Below are positions 22,448 to 33,971 of a stretch of DNA of 64,000 nt, piece by piece (positions within the stretch are counted from its first letter, which is position 1; every line of letters begins with the position of its first letter). A program made the translations under genes and the position numbers. Origin of the DNA: Phaffia rhodozyma (lineage: Eukaryota; Basidiomycota; Tremellomycetes; Cystofilobasidiales; Mrakiaceae); contig JACGZH010000004.1 of NCBI GenBank assembly GCA_014706385.1, positions 682,001 to 746,000 of the forward strand. The letters are read 5' to 3'. The notes under the pieces were generated by a model. It made no database searches. It saw only the letters and a program-made list of their open reading frames with translations, and was not told where the DNA came from.

Positions 22448-23905
22448 ATGCCTCGACCTCGATCCCGCTCTCGCTCCCCTCCTAGATCTCGGCATAACAG
22501 TAATGGTGATACGGGCTATCGACGACCTTCGCCTCCTTCTTCCCGGTCAGGATACTCCTCCCGACCTCGCGACTCTGGATCTGATAGAGATCGACCGGTT
22601 GGTCGATCAAACAGATATACGAGCGAAGACAGAGAGAAAGAAAGAGCGAATGACAGGAGACGGTATGATGAGAAACGAGATAGGAGCAGGAGTCCCTCGA
22701 GGACGGGAAGTGGACCCGTAAGTGGATTTCCCATTTGATGCACAGGACACGAGATTAGAAGCCTGTCGAAAGCCGACTGATAGATCTGGTATATGATCGG
22801 TTCAAATCGATTCCCTCCTTGTGATAAACATCCAAATCATATCATGAATATTGGGTGTTGAACCACATACAGGGTGGTCCAGTGATGGCTCCTCCTTCGC
22901 CCAAACGCGAAGCCCCAAAGCCCAATTTTGAAAACTCGGGGTAAGGTCGTTTCCTATTTTGTCCATTGACCTATTCCCAGACCATGTTGACACGATGGTT
23001 CTACGATATCTTCTGATTGTTCTGGTCGATGGTCATCCTCGTTGACATGTTTCGCACTACTAGCTTGTTGGCGGCAGAGACAAACACGACGGCAACAGGT
23101 GCGATGCTGAAATACAACGAGCCGCCGGAAGCTCGGAAACCTACATTGAACTGGAGACTATACGTGTTCAAGGGGAAGGAGCAAGTTGGTCAGTGTCTTC
23201 CTCGTTACCTTATCTTTGTTCTTTTTTGTGGGTGATGAAGGGAATTTAAGTAAAGTTGTTGTTTGCATCGTCTCGCTCCGGATCCAGATATCTTCCATAT
23301 CCACAGACAATCTGCATACTTAGTTGGAAGGGATAGCGCTGTGGGTGTTTATCCTGTTGTGTCGTCTAGATTTGACAGCTCCTCACTCTCAGGTTGTTTT
23401 GACTTGTACCGTTCTTTGCAGGTCGTGGACATTCCTTCGGCCCACCCGTCTTGCTCGAAACAACATGCCGTGATTCAGTTCCGATTGATCAGAACGAGAA
23501 ATGAATTTGGAGACGAATCCTCTAGCGTCAAGTAGGTGTCACCTGGAGTTTGTTATCCTTTGTAGTTTTCTTCTCCAGTGTTCAGACCTAACTAACAAGG
23601 TTGTCTTGATTGGGGTCCTCTATCCTTCTTCACTAGGCCTTTTGTGATTGATCTGGACTCTACAAACGCGACATTTGTCAACGACCAAGAGATTCCTCCT
23701 TCGAGGTACTACGAGCTTAAGGCTTCAGACGGTTAGTCTATATTGCACTATCTCGCCTCTCTGGTTTGGAGATAACGAGAGATTCGTGCTGATCGCTTGG
23801 ATGTCGATCCTTGCTTATCCACTACCCATAATCCATGCGTCCATAGTTCTCAAGTTTGGCCAGTCGACAAGAGAGTTTGTGCTTCTTCACGAGGAAGCTG
23901 CTTGA
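22448..23905 (+). CDS. PML1: FHA-domain splicing factor, SNIP1/Pml1 family
   Basis: The first exon 22448-22717 encodes an RS-rich N-terminus (MPRPRSRSRSPPRSRHNSN and many R/S/D repeats). After a Pro-rich exon (PVMAPPSPKREAPKPNFE) comes the FHA domain. It starts at RKPTLNWRLYVFKGKEQ, then IFHIHRQSAYLVGRDSAV, then VVDIPSAHPSCSKQHAVIQFR. It ends DLDSTNATFVNDQEIPPSRYY, and the last exon is LKFGQSTREFVLLHEEAA. GRD...HPSCSKQH...ST are the phosphopeptide-contact residues of FHA folds. Layout and motifs match SNIP1/Pml1, a subunit of the RES complex that binds the activated spliceosome and helps pre-mRNA retention and splicing. That is apt for such an intron-rich genome. Later exon ends were not all fixed. 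Confidence 0.88.
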
Positions 23906-24430
23906 GCGTGGGGTGACTGAAAAATCGATTCTAATGATCTGTGTATGATTGAATGATGTGAGAATTCTTTGCGATATATACATGTGTGTATGCGCATACA
24001 TGGATCTAAGGATGAGCAAAAGAGGACAGAGACAATTCTCTATTTCACCCCTTTCCTCTCTTTCTCCAACATTGTCACTGCTCCCGATCCTCCTTCTTTC
24101 ACACTTCTTTACTCTCAACATGATGACTCTGTCAAAGGTGATGGATGACAGAGACACCCCAAAGGTAGCGTAGAAGAAGGCTGTATGCGGACATTCCAAG
24201 ATACTTGATTATCTAAGTGACTCTTGCCCCCTTAGACAACACTTGTGTAAGTCCTCCTCCTCCTCCCTCTTCTTTTTTTCTCTTCTCTCCTCACAGAAGA
24301 ATCATCATCATCCAAGAGTTGAATGCTCCTCAGGACAGTTCGATCTCTTTCTCTTCCATATACGTTCTCTTACAGACAGTCTGCCGCTCTTCGATCCAAC
24401 CGGTTATTCTCAATCACACTTTCAAGCAAG

Positions 24431-27400
24431 ATGTCTGGCGATTTGATTGCAAAGTTGACCGCCCTCGAGATCACTCCCAAGGTCATCAAGCACGAGCCGG
24501 TCGTAGGAGCTAAAGCCTGGAAGGCTGCTTTGGAGGGAAAGGACGGAGTTCCTGCTGCCTGTCAGTTTTTCTTAGTTCTCTTGTTTCTGTCCATCGTGAG
24601 AAATAGAGGACACCTCGATATCGAAGATTGCTCCGTGGCTGGGGTTGAGGATGCGGCATGGTGGTGATTTGGAGGGAACCGTCAGTTTGGTCCGAGTTGG
24701 CGTGTACGATCTAGGAATGATATTGACTCGACTCTCTCCTCTCTCTCCCGTCTTTGGATACACACAGTCGAGTGCACCAAGACTTTGGTCTTCAAGCCCA
24801 AGGTTTGCTCTTTCAAAACACGCTCAACAGCTCCCATCATTCTATCTATCACCTGAGTGTCTCAATTAGATTGCCTTGAAGGCTGACTCTTCATGTTCTT
24901 GATCATTCTCAAAGACTGCCAAGACCGCTACTCCCGTTCCTGTTGTCATTATCGCTTCTGATACTACCGAAACTCCTACCGGGCCCTTGGGTAAGAAGCT
25001 CAATGTCAAGGAGATGAGGCTCGCTAACGAGGATCTCATCAAAGAGTTCTTTGCCGTCGGTAAAGATGATGGTGAGTGCCCCGCATTCGGCTCTAGTTCA
25101 CCTACTTGACTTCTCCTCGAGTTGTTTAATGTACTAACGAGTCATTTTCCTTCGTTGCATTCGACTTTCTATCAGTCTCTCCTCTCCACCTCACTTCCGC
25201 TATCCTTCCTAAGGTCCAAACTATCCTTTCTGCTTCCCTCGCCTCGTCCTCCGACCTCTTTGCTGTCCATGCCTCTACTTCTGCCGAGACTATCTTCCTC
25301 TCCGGAGTCGAGCTCGCCAAATTCCTTCGATCTGTCGGTAAGGAAATCCAGGAGGTCGATTTCGAGAGCATGAAGGTTGACGCCCCAGCCGCGCTCGTTT
25401 CGTCGGCTCCTAGGCCTGAGTAAGCTTCCTTTCCTATACTATCAGCCAAACCGCGCCAAATCAGGAGAACTCACCGCCTCTGGGCTTCGGGGTGTTTCAG
25501 AAACAGCACGAACAGGACGGCTGCTCTTGACAAGAAGAGAAGGGATGATGCCAAGATTGAGGGCGCCGACGAGATGTCCATTGGAATTGATAAGGACCTT
25601 GATTTCCCCGAGTGGTACAAACGGGTAAGTACCTCTTTCTTGATCTATCTGATCCGTATGCTTGGGTTTATGCTTATCAGACGCGCTATTTGTCATCATC
25701 TTATGCTTGCCCTTCGTGGAATCAATTCAAATATCTCTAGGTTTTGGTCAAGGGAGAGATGATCGAGTGGGTATACAGATTTTCCGCTGTTGAATGACTC
25801 AAGATACTAACGCGCCTGCGCGCTCGCAATCTTCTCTATTTGCTTAGTTATTATGATATCTCTGGATGCTACATCCTCCGACCCCAGTCGTACTCCATTT
25901 GGGAGTCTATTCAGGAGTTCTTCAACAAGGAGATCAAGAAGCTTGGAGTGCAGAACTCGTACTTCCCCATGTTCGTGTCCAACTCCCGATTGGAGAAGGA
26001 GAAGGACCACATCGAGGGTTTCGCCCCCGAGGTCGCTTGGGTTACCAAGGCGTAAGCTTCACACTCTTTTCTCTCTCCCTTTTCTAAAAGACTGCTCTAG
26101 TTCGTTAGTTTCACGCTGATCTGGATTTTCCGTTGGAATCTAATAGCGGTCAGTCTGATTTGGAGGAGCCTATCGCTATTCGACCTACGTCTGAGACGGT
26201 CATGTACCCTTGTACGCTTGCACTTTCTCTCCTTTGACTTTTGTTGAGACACTCATATGAATAAATTCTCTTTTCTGCGATGGTTGATAGACTACGCCAA
26301 GTGGATCCAGAGTCACCGAGATCTTCCTCTTCGACTGAACCAGTGGAACTCTGTCGTCCGATGGGAGTTCAAGAATCCCCGTCCGTGCTCTTATTCGTAC
26401 CTATTCAAGTTGCCATGCTGCCATTTTGTCATGTTATACTAAATCTGTGCATCTTCTTTCTTGTTATGCGTCTTGCTCTGTCTTTTCCTCTAGAGCCTTT
26501 CCTTCGAACTCGAGAGTTCCTCTGGCAGGAGGGTCACACCGCCTTCCTCCGACGAGAAGAAGCTGAGAAGGAGGTTCACCAGATCCTCGATCTCTACCGA
26601 CGAGTGTATGAGGAGCTCCTCGCCGTCCCTATGGTTAAGGGTGTTAAATCCGAGAACGAGAAGTTTGCCGGTGGTCTGTTCACCACTACCATCGAAGGTT
26701 TCATTCCTACCACCGGTCGAGGAATCCAGGCCGCCACTTCCCACTGTCTCGGTCAAAACTTCTCCAAGATGTTCGACATCACTGTTGAGGATCCTGAGAA
26801 CGAGCGAGAGAAGATTCACGTGTGGCAGAACTCTTGGGGTTTGAGTACCCGATCGATCGGAGTGATGGTGATGACTCACGGAGATAACCAGGGAATGATT
26901 ACCCCTCCCAGGGTTGCGCCCATCCAGGTGGTAGTCATCCCTGTCGGTTTGACCACCAAGACGTCGGATGAGATGAGGAAGAAGGTGTTTGATACTGTTG
27001 AGAACCTCGTTACTGATCTCCAGGCGAAGGATGTCAGGATCAGGTCGGATGTCAGGGAGGGTTACACCCCTGGCTTCAAGTGGGCTCACTGGGAGATGAT
27101 GGTTCGTTTTCGTTCGTTGCTTAAAATCAAGGAAGCGGACGGTCTGACCCATTGTTTTTTTTTTCTTGGTCTGCTTGTTGATTGTCAAACTTGATTTGTA
27201 GGGAGTTCCTCTTCGACTCGAGGTCGGACCCAAGGATGTTGAGAACGGAAAGACGTTGACTGTCCGACGAGACACTAAAGTTAAGGCTCCTATCGATCTC
27301 GCTGATATCACCACCACCATTCCCGCTCTCCTTGAGCAGATTCAGGCCGATATGTTTGCCAGAGCCCAGGCAGAGTTTGCCAAGCGACGAGTTGTCGTTG

Positions 27401-27857
27401 AGGAGTGGGATAAGCTTGTCCCGACGTTGGACGCCAAGTGTGTGGCTGTGTTGCCTTGGTGTGAGGAGCCTGCTTGTGAGGATGAGATCAAGGACAGGAG
27501 TGCAGCCATGTTCGTAAACTTTCGCTGCTTTTCCTTTCTCTTGCGCGCGCGTGTCACAATCGTTGACTATCGATTTCAAAACGCCTTTTCATTACAGTGC
27601 CCAGGCTGCTTCCAAGGAGGCTGTCGATGATAGAGTTCCTTCTTCTGGAGCTAAGACTTTGGCTATTCCGTTCGACCAGTCTGTCTACCCATCGATCGAG
27701 GGAAAGACGTGCCCCGGTTGTGGAAAGGCTTCCAAGAGGTGGACCATGTTCGGACGAAGTCAGTCTTCTTTACACTCTCTCGATCGGCGAGTTACAAAAA
27801 ACAAGACAACTGATCGCTGCGTTCGCCACACATTTATTTATCCACCTAGGTTACTAA
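24431..27857 (+). CDS. Cytosolic prolyl-tRNA synthetase with N-terminal editing-like domain
   Basis: The start at 24431 gives [20 protein letters not shown]. The N-terminal part (to about 25420) is a YbaK/ProX-like domain with [12 protein letters not shown] and [13 protein letters not shown], as appended to fungal and protist ProRS. After a Lys-rich linker the class II core follows: [36 protein letters not shown] (motif 1 region), [15 protein letters not shown] with [16 protein letters not shown] (motif 2), [20 protein letters not shown] and [19 protein letters not shown] (motif 3). Then the anticodon-binding domain ([12 protein letters not shown]) and the C-terminal zinc-binding-like domain with [18 protein letters not shown] end at the terminal Tyr, stop 27855-27857. 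The last exon is only 8 nt including the stop; the codons AGT TAC TAA are completed across the intron at 27849/27850. It attaches proline to tRNA-Pro. Codons are strongly biased (CGA, TCC, GAG), fitting high expression. Confidence 0.94.
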
Positions 27858-28241
27858 TCGTCTCGGGTGTTACTATAGACAAAAAAGAAGAATGGATTGG
27901 GACGGTGGTTTTAGAGGGACGAAGGGAGGCGACAAGAGTAACCTCTTCCTCGAGCCGGTTGAGGTTTTATTTCCTATATTTTCTTTCTTTGTTTCCACTT
28001 TTGCTATTCGATGTACTTCCCCTGCGCTCCTTGTGTCCTCTGTCTCTGTCTCTTTTCTCTGCGCTCTCTTATGAATGTACTGTCGATCGATGGAAGACAA
28101 TCAAACGGATGAGTCGTCTTACCTAACCCCAGCTCGCCTTCAATGCCTTGTCCGCAGTCAGACGACGTTCACTAGATCACACGCTATTTCTCTCTTTTGC
28201 TTCGAACGTCCATCCCATCCAACAGTTCAAACCCAAAGATC
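27858..28241. other. Intergenic region, promoter of the four-TM gene
   Basis: There are 384 nt between ProRS and the next ATG. It is T-rich with an exposed pyrimidine tract at about 27960-28070. No gene is seen. Confidence 0.5.
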
Positions 28242-30003
28242 ATGCTCGAGTATGTCCTTCTTGACTCACTCTTGATGCCTCATCAAGTGCTGTCTATCAG
28301 AACAGCGCGAGTGTACAAGCAGGTCGCTTACCATTTAAATATCACATTTTGGCTTAAATCTTTGGTGACGACCCTCTGGTCGTTGGATCTTTCTGTGTTG
28401 CACAGCCAAGACTTTATATGTTGTTGCATCCCACTCATTAATTCTGGGATTTACTTTATCCTACTCGAGAACATCGTCAGTCTTCTTTTGGTGTTCTCAT
28501 GTCTCTTGATTTCTCTATTTAAAGAAACTCATGATGTGTCTGTGATGTTGGGCTTTGGGGTCTCGGCAGGTAGTAGGCATTGTTGCGGGGGTGTTGACAT
28601 TGGTACCTTCAGCAGTAGTAAGCAGTGCTGTGCCTTCATTTACAGGGTGGATCTTTGCAATCCTCTGTTTTGCGGTCGCTGCGGTCCAGGTGTTAGGACT
28701 TTTGGGTGTCGTCAAGGTATGTTTCTCTGGGGGAATTCTTTATTTGCTTGTGTTATATTCTGTTCGAGTCGAGACTAGCTCTGGCTGTCTAGCGGTCAGA
28801 GCTAAGGTTGACTGCATAGTGATATTCATCGATTGATCTTTTCTCTTGCTCTTGTGTCTCGTTCTTCTTGCGTTCGGATATCTTTCTATTCCACAGGAGA
28901 AAAAAGGAATCTTCAGAGTTTATACGATCACCAACATTGTCGTCCAGCTCCTCGCGTTCACTGTGGCGGGTGTTCTGATCCTCGTCTCTGGGCTTCGACA
29001 TAAAACGGCTGTCGCTAACTGCCAATCAGTTAGTCCATCCAAATCTTTCCTATTTTATGTTATGTAGATCGGCTTTGCAAAGGTGAGCTGATTCCTTGTA
29101 TGGCCTCTCAGACATATTATACTACGGATTCCGCAAATTCGACAACGTCGTTGGCTTCTCAAAGCCAGAAGATCTGCGAGATTTTTATGATTGTCGACAA
29201 CAGTTTGATGGCGTTTGTCTCACTTTCGTTCTGTTTCGCTCTAGTTCAAAAATTCGATAAGAGAGTAGTCCTCGTTAACCGTCATTCTTCTGCGATCGAA
29301 ATAGAGGTCTTTGGCTTCTGATGTTTATCGTGCAAAGCTACTTGATGGCCGTTACTAGGCTTTACAGGCGCGAGGTTCGGGCCCTTCTTCGGCTCTTTCG
29401 CTCAAATAGATTGGATAGGACTCTAACCGCTTTGCATCCCCTGTCTCTTCCTTTCTGTCAAACGTAGCAAAAAGAGGATCACAGTCGATATTTCTCGTAC
29501 GTCTCTATCGGTTTGACACTTCTCTGCGCTGAATATTCATCCCAAAATGAGTATACCTTCTGATCCTCCTCTCGCGATCATAATGCACGGACAAAACACG
29601 AAATAGAATGTACTCTACTAAAGGTGGATTTCCCGAAGAACCAGAGAATATTCCTCTATCTTTCCACAACACTGATCCTTTAGGGGACGCATGGAACACC
29701 CGACAGTCAACCGATACTATTCGACAGTACGATGCTGGACCACCTGGGATGCGCAACAGTGGTATCAGTGTTGTTGACGGAGAGGGATATAGACGACCGT
29801 TGTCGGAGGCCAGGTCGCATGAACAAGGGGTGTATGGGAATCATGAGGTGTATGATGCTTATCCTGTCGAACGGGGACACGAACAGGAATACCTGGATGA
29901 TGGACGGAGGGACACAGCTTTCGTACCACCGGTGGGTGGACACGACGGATACGGAACAGAGGAGGCGATCCATAGAGATCAACTTCGGCAGCAACGAGAT
30001 TAG
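28242..30003 (+). CDS. Four-transmembrane (MARVEL/tetraspanin-like) membrane protein, function unknown
   Basis: Exons that close in phase are 28242-28249 (8 nt: Met-Leu and part of Asp), 28406-28475, 28570-28716 and 28897-29028. More exons run to the stop at 30003. The protein reads MLDQDFICCCIPLINSG (a CCC motif before TM1), YFILLENIVVGIVAGVLTLV, FTGWIFAILCFAVAAVQVLG (TM2), TITNIVVQLLAFTVAGVLIL (TM3), then IVQSYLMAVTRLYRRE (end of TM4). The cytosolic tail is Gly/Glu/His-rich with YSTKGGFPEEPENIPLSF. The topology of four helices plus a long charged tail is common in basidiomycete surface proteins, but I know no function. The exons between 29068 and 29480 were not resolved. Confidence 0.65.
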
Positions 30004-30428
30004 CAGGCTCATGGACTCACTTTCCTCTTCTTCTTTTTCTCTTTCTTTTCATCTATCGGACTTCTTTGATTCTCGTTCTTTGCGCGATATTTCCAAGTTG
30101 CTTGCATTTGCTTTCTATTCCTCTCCTTCTCTTGATTCTTTCTTGTTTCGCCCTCCTTTTACCTCATCTACTGTTCTATCTATTACCTTCCTCGGGTTTG
30201 CTCGCCTTATTTCGTTCTTGTCTATCCGCCATATGTATCCATCATGATTATTGCCGTTCCATCAAGCAAAGAGAGGGAAGTAGATCGATCACGTTGCACA
30301 GCTTTCAGTCGTAGAATCGCACAACCGTCATCACCACCATCCTTCCTTCTTTTGATGGCCGATGATCATCATCGTCGACATCATCTCTTTCACCTTCTGT
30401 CTGTGCTCTCCCACATATTTTGCTCAAC
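30004..30428. other. Intergenic region, no gene seen
   Basis: There are 425 nt, very pyrimidine-rich at 30025-30180 (CTTTTCTTC-type sequence). They are the 3' flank of the four-TM gene and the promoter of the second vWA gene. Confidence 0.5.
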
Positions 30429-33400
30429 ATGGACATGGATATGCAGGATGCGTTCACCCAGCAACAACAGATCTGGGCTCAACAAGATCAAGCGGCAAAT
30501 AGTCGAATGTTGTGCGTTTCTTTCCTCCAGTCCTTCTCTCTCTCTCAATACACACACATTTGTTTCGTGATTTCCTGGTGTTGACTCGGAACTGGTCTAT
30601 GATTCTGGGGTGATATCCATGGCTTCAAACGAATCAGAGATCTGGTGTGTATCATGGATGCCACTGGATCAATGGGTGTATGTGTTCTTCAGCCCATATA
30701 TATATCTACTATAAGAATGTAAAGGAAGCTGATAGAAATCAGGCCTTGGACTTCATCTTTGCTTTGGGTGATCTGACTGCTGTAGTCTTATATCGCTTCT
30801 GGCAAGTTGATCCTTCCTTGCTCTTGTCTTCCTCTTCGTCTACCCTGACCCTGAAAAGGAGGGTTTTATGTTGGTGGAGAAGATATCCCAAAGTGATCGC
30901 TGACGGACGGATGATCTATTGATTAAAACATTTACGATCTTTAGCCACGAAGAATATTGAGGAGGTAACTGTGTTTCTTCTGAACCATTTGTCTCCTTTC
31001 CTCTTTGACCAGATTGGTGCTTACTGATCAAATGGGTTTATACTGCTGGCAAATGATATGATAGATCTGTACTTCGATCGTGAACTCAGAGAAACTGTCC
31101 AGGCCGGATGACCTGAGAGTGTCCGTACGTATATCAATCATATCGTTCTGGCACTATGATTGTACGGCCGAGGGCATGCGTACTTACACCAAAAGCATCT
31201 TTCTTCATCCAATTCTTTTTGTTTCTAGATTATCTCTTATAGGGATCACCCGCCTCAAGATCATAGTGTTAGTTCTTCTTTACATCAGTCCTTCCAAATT
31301 GTGACCAACAATTTGACGTCTTTAATTTCTTTTCATGACCCGGTACAGTACATCGTCCGGTATGTTCTCACCTCTCCATATCAGCTTTGTATCCTCCATG
31401 CACCTTGATCTTTACGTAAACTTCGAACCCATCCTCGGTCTTTGTCAATCCGGTCGGTACATACAGAACCAACGCGTTCACGTCTTCAATCCCGCTTGTC
31501 AAAGAGCAACTCTCAGCTCTCTACGCTTCGGGAGGAGGGGATGGACCCGAAGCCGTTACGGCCGCAATGGCGGCTGCTCTTGATGATGTAGAGTGGCGGG
31601 AAGACGCGGCAAAGATGGTTCGTCAGAAGATTTCTGCTTTCAGTTTAGAGTGATTTAACATGAGCTCACTTTACTATTGGATGTTCAGGTTGTTCTAGTG
31701 GCTGATGCGCCACCTCAGTAGGTCGAATCAAATGCTCAGGACCGTGCTTATGAACACTAACTAACTCTATTCTTCACAGTGGAATCGGAGAGTACGGGGA
31801 CGGGTTTCCAAATGGTTCACCTGACGGTAAGTTACCTTGTGTCGTACCATTTCTAGATCAGATCAGTAATTCACCTCTTGCACTTTTTCTATTCTTCCTT
31901 CTCCCTTTGTCTCTAGGCAAAGACCCCCTGGTTCTTGCTCGAGAGATGGCCAGTCGAGGAATTACTATGTTTATTGTCGCGTGCGAGCCTGCGCTGTCTG
32001 GATACACATACGGAAACGATCTATTCAAAGCGCTCTGTCAGATTACAGCGGGCATGATGCTCCCACTGACGACGGCCTCACTCTTGTCCCATGCGATTGT
32101 ACGTTTCGTTGTCTTTTCTCGTTTCGCTTTCATCCTTCCTCTCTGAAACTGGTATACGATGGATTCTCCAACTCTGATACTCTGGTGTCTTGTTTCTCTC
32201 ATTGGTTTGCTCTTTCTGTGAACTTGCTATTTACAGGTTGGATCGGCGCTAGAACACTTGGATATGGACCGACTCATCCGAGAAGTTGGACAGGCTGTTG
32301 GAGACCGACTAAAAGGTGGAGTCGAGACAGTAGATGATATAGCTAGAGAATTACATGAGAAGGTATATTTCTCTCGTAATCCTTCTTTCCTCTAGCTGAG
32401 CTGCTCGTTGATCACCATTCTGCCCCATCTCGACACAACCTTTTTTCTTCTTTCTTTCTTATCACTCTTCAGTTGATGCTCCGAAATGAAACGACCAAAT
32501 CGTTGACGGTAGAAAATATTTATCGGGATTCGGAAGAAGCGACGAATAACGTCCAGGTGTTCTCCTCGGCTCCAGACTTGGCTTCAGCCCGGCCGCATCT
32601 GCAAAAAGTAAGCTCGTTCTATATTTAGACGCTTGGTCTGTTTGTCGGTTCGATACTGATCTGGCTCTTGAAATACTGTCTGGTTACGAATGACGTTGAC
32701 AATGAACAAAAGGTGAAAGGATCTAGGTAGGACGTCTATCTCGGAATCGTTTAAGGATGGCCAAACGAAAGGGTGCATGTGCTAACCTCTACGATCTACC
32801 GATCGATCTCTTCCTTGTCGTTCTTCTTATACAGATTTACAGATGCTTATCTTATCTCGAGATACTCCTCTTCATCCTCCACTTCTGGATACCGTCCCCC
32901 CATCCCTCCTCGTCCTAGCTCATCTGTACTCTCATCAGGAGGTATCGTGCCAGCTACCACACCTACCGCTTTCAACCCATTCACCTCTTCCTCTTCCTCT
33001 TCCGCCAGCACCAGTACCAGCATCCCTTCCTCTTCGTCCTTTTCCGCATCATCCTCAGCAGCAGCTTCTACGTCACCTCCATCTAGAAGAGTCCTTTCTG
33101 ACTTCAAAGCCTTCGGTGCTCAACCAACCACAAGCGTCTTCGGCGCCCCTTTCTCCAGTCCACAATCAGGATTTTCACCTAGGTCAGCTGCATCTGCATC
33201 GACTCCGAGAGGGATGAGAGGAGGCGACAGCGATGATGATGATGACGATAATGAGATGGAGCAAGATAGGGATGAGGAGGAAATCGAAGAGGTCGGTGGG
33301 GGAATGTTCGTAAGTGAGGGCGGGCAGGGATTGAGGTTCGGAAGAGGAGCAATTAGCTTTGAACAGGTTCGTATGCTGTTCCTTCTTTCCTGGTTTTCTT

Positions 33401-33553
33401 CTCTTTCTTTCTTAGTTCGCTTCGTGCGTTTTACTTGAACATTAAACTCAACGGTATTCTGTCTCTGTCTCTCTGGTGGCGGCTACTGTCGGGGATGAAT
33501 GGGAACAGGCAAGACGAATCGCCGTTGGAGCAGCTTGGAGGTCTAGAGGTTAA
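30429..33553 (+). CDS. Large vWA-domain protein with acidic, Ser-rich C-terminus
   Basis: The start at 30429 gives MDMDMQDAFTQQQQIWAQQ. The vWA domain begins KRIRDLVCIMDATGSMG, where DATGSM is a DxTGS-type MIDAS. It continues through SEKLSRPDDLRVS, YRDHPPQ-like sequence, YASGGGDGPEAVTAAMAAAL, DVEWREDAAKMVVLVADAPP, HGIGEYGDGFPNG, LAREMASRGITMFIVACEPA and LFKALCQITAGMMLPLT. This arrangement (GGGDGPEA, DAPPHG) matches the vWA part of alpha-kinase VwkA-type proteins, but no kinase domain follows. Instead there is a helical region (GQAVGDRLKGGVETVDDIA), a long Ser/Thr/Pro-rich segment from about 32.85 kb, an acidic run of Asp at about 33.23 kb and the end ARRIAVGAAWRSRG. Intron positions in the first third (30510-31500) remain uncertain. 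Confidence 0.78.
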
Positions 33554-33971
33554 AAGGGAAAAGAAACACTTCAAGCAACTTCTTTGTTTGTCTTAGGGAG
33601 TTTTTTCGTATTGGATCCTTCTTTACGCAGATAAAATCATTTTTCTTGATTCGTTTCTTTGGCTTTGATGCATGAATCATACGGTTGCTCCGAAGGATCG
33701 CCAGTTTCTCCTTTTATGTCACTTCTCCAACGATGTTCCTCACTTGGTTTTCCTTTCTCCTTTATATTTAATGATCACCAAGGCATATAACGCATTCTAA
33801 TCCCTATTCTCTCTCGTCGTTCTCCTTTGCCTTCTGCTTATTTATCAATGCATGTTTCAACCTTTCCATTTCTCTCTTCCTGTCTCTATGTCTCTTTGTA
33901 TCGAGTGTGGTGTAAACGACCTTGAATCAACTACGCATAAATGAGAGTACGAATACCCACACAGGCAGGAA
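33554..33971. other. Convergent 3' region, no gene seen
   Basis: These 418 nt lie between the stops of the vWA gene (plus) and the Ulp2-type protease (minus). They are T-rich, with no supported open frame. Confidence 0.5.
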
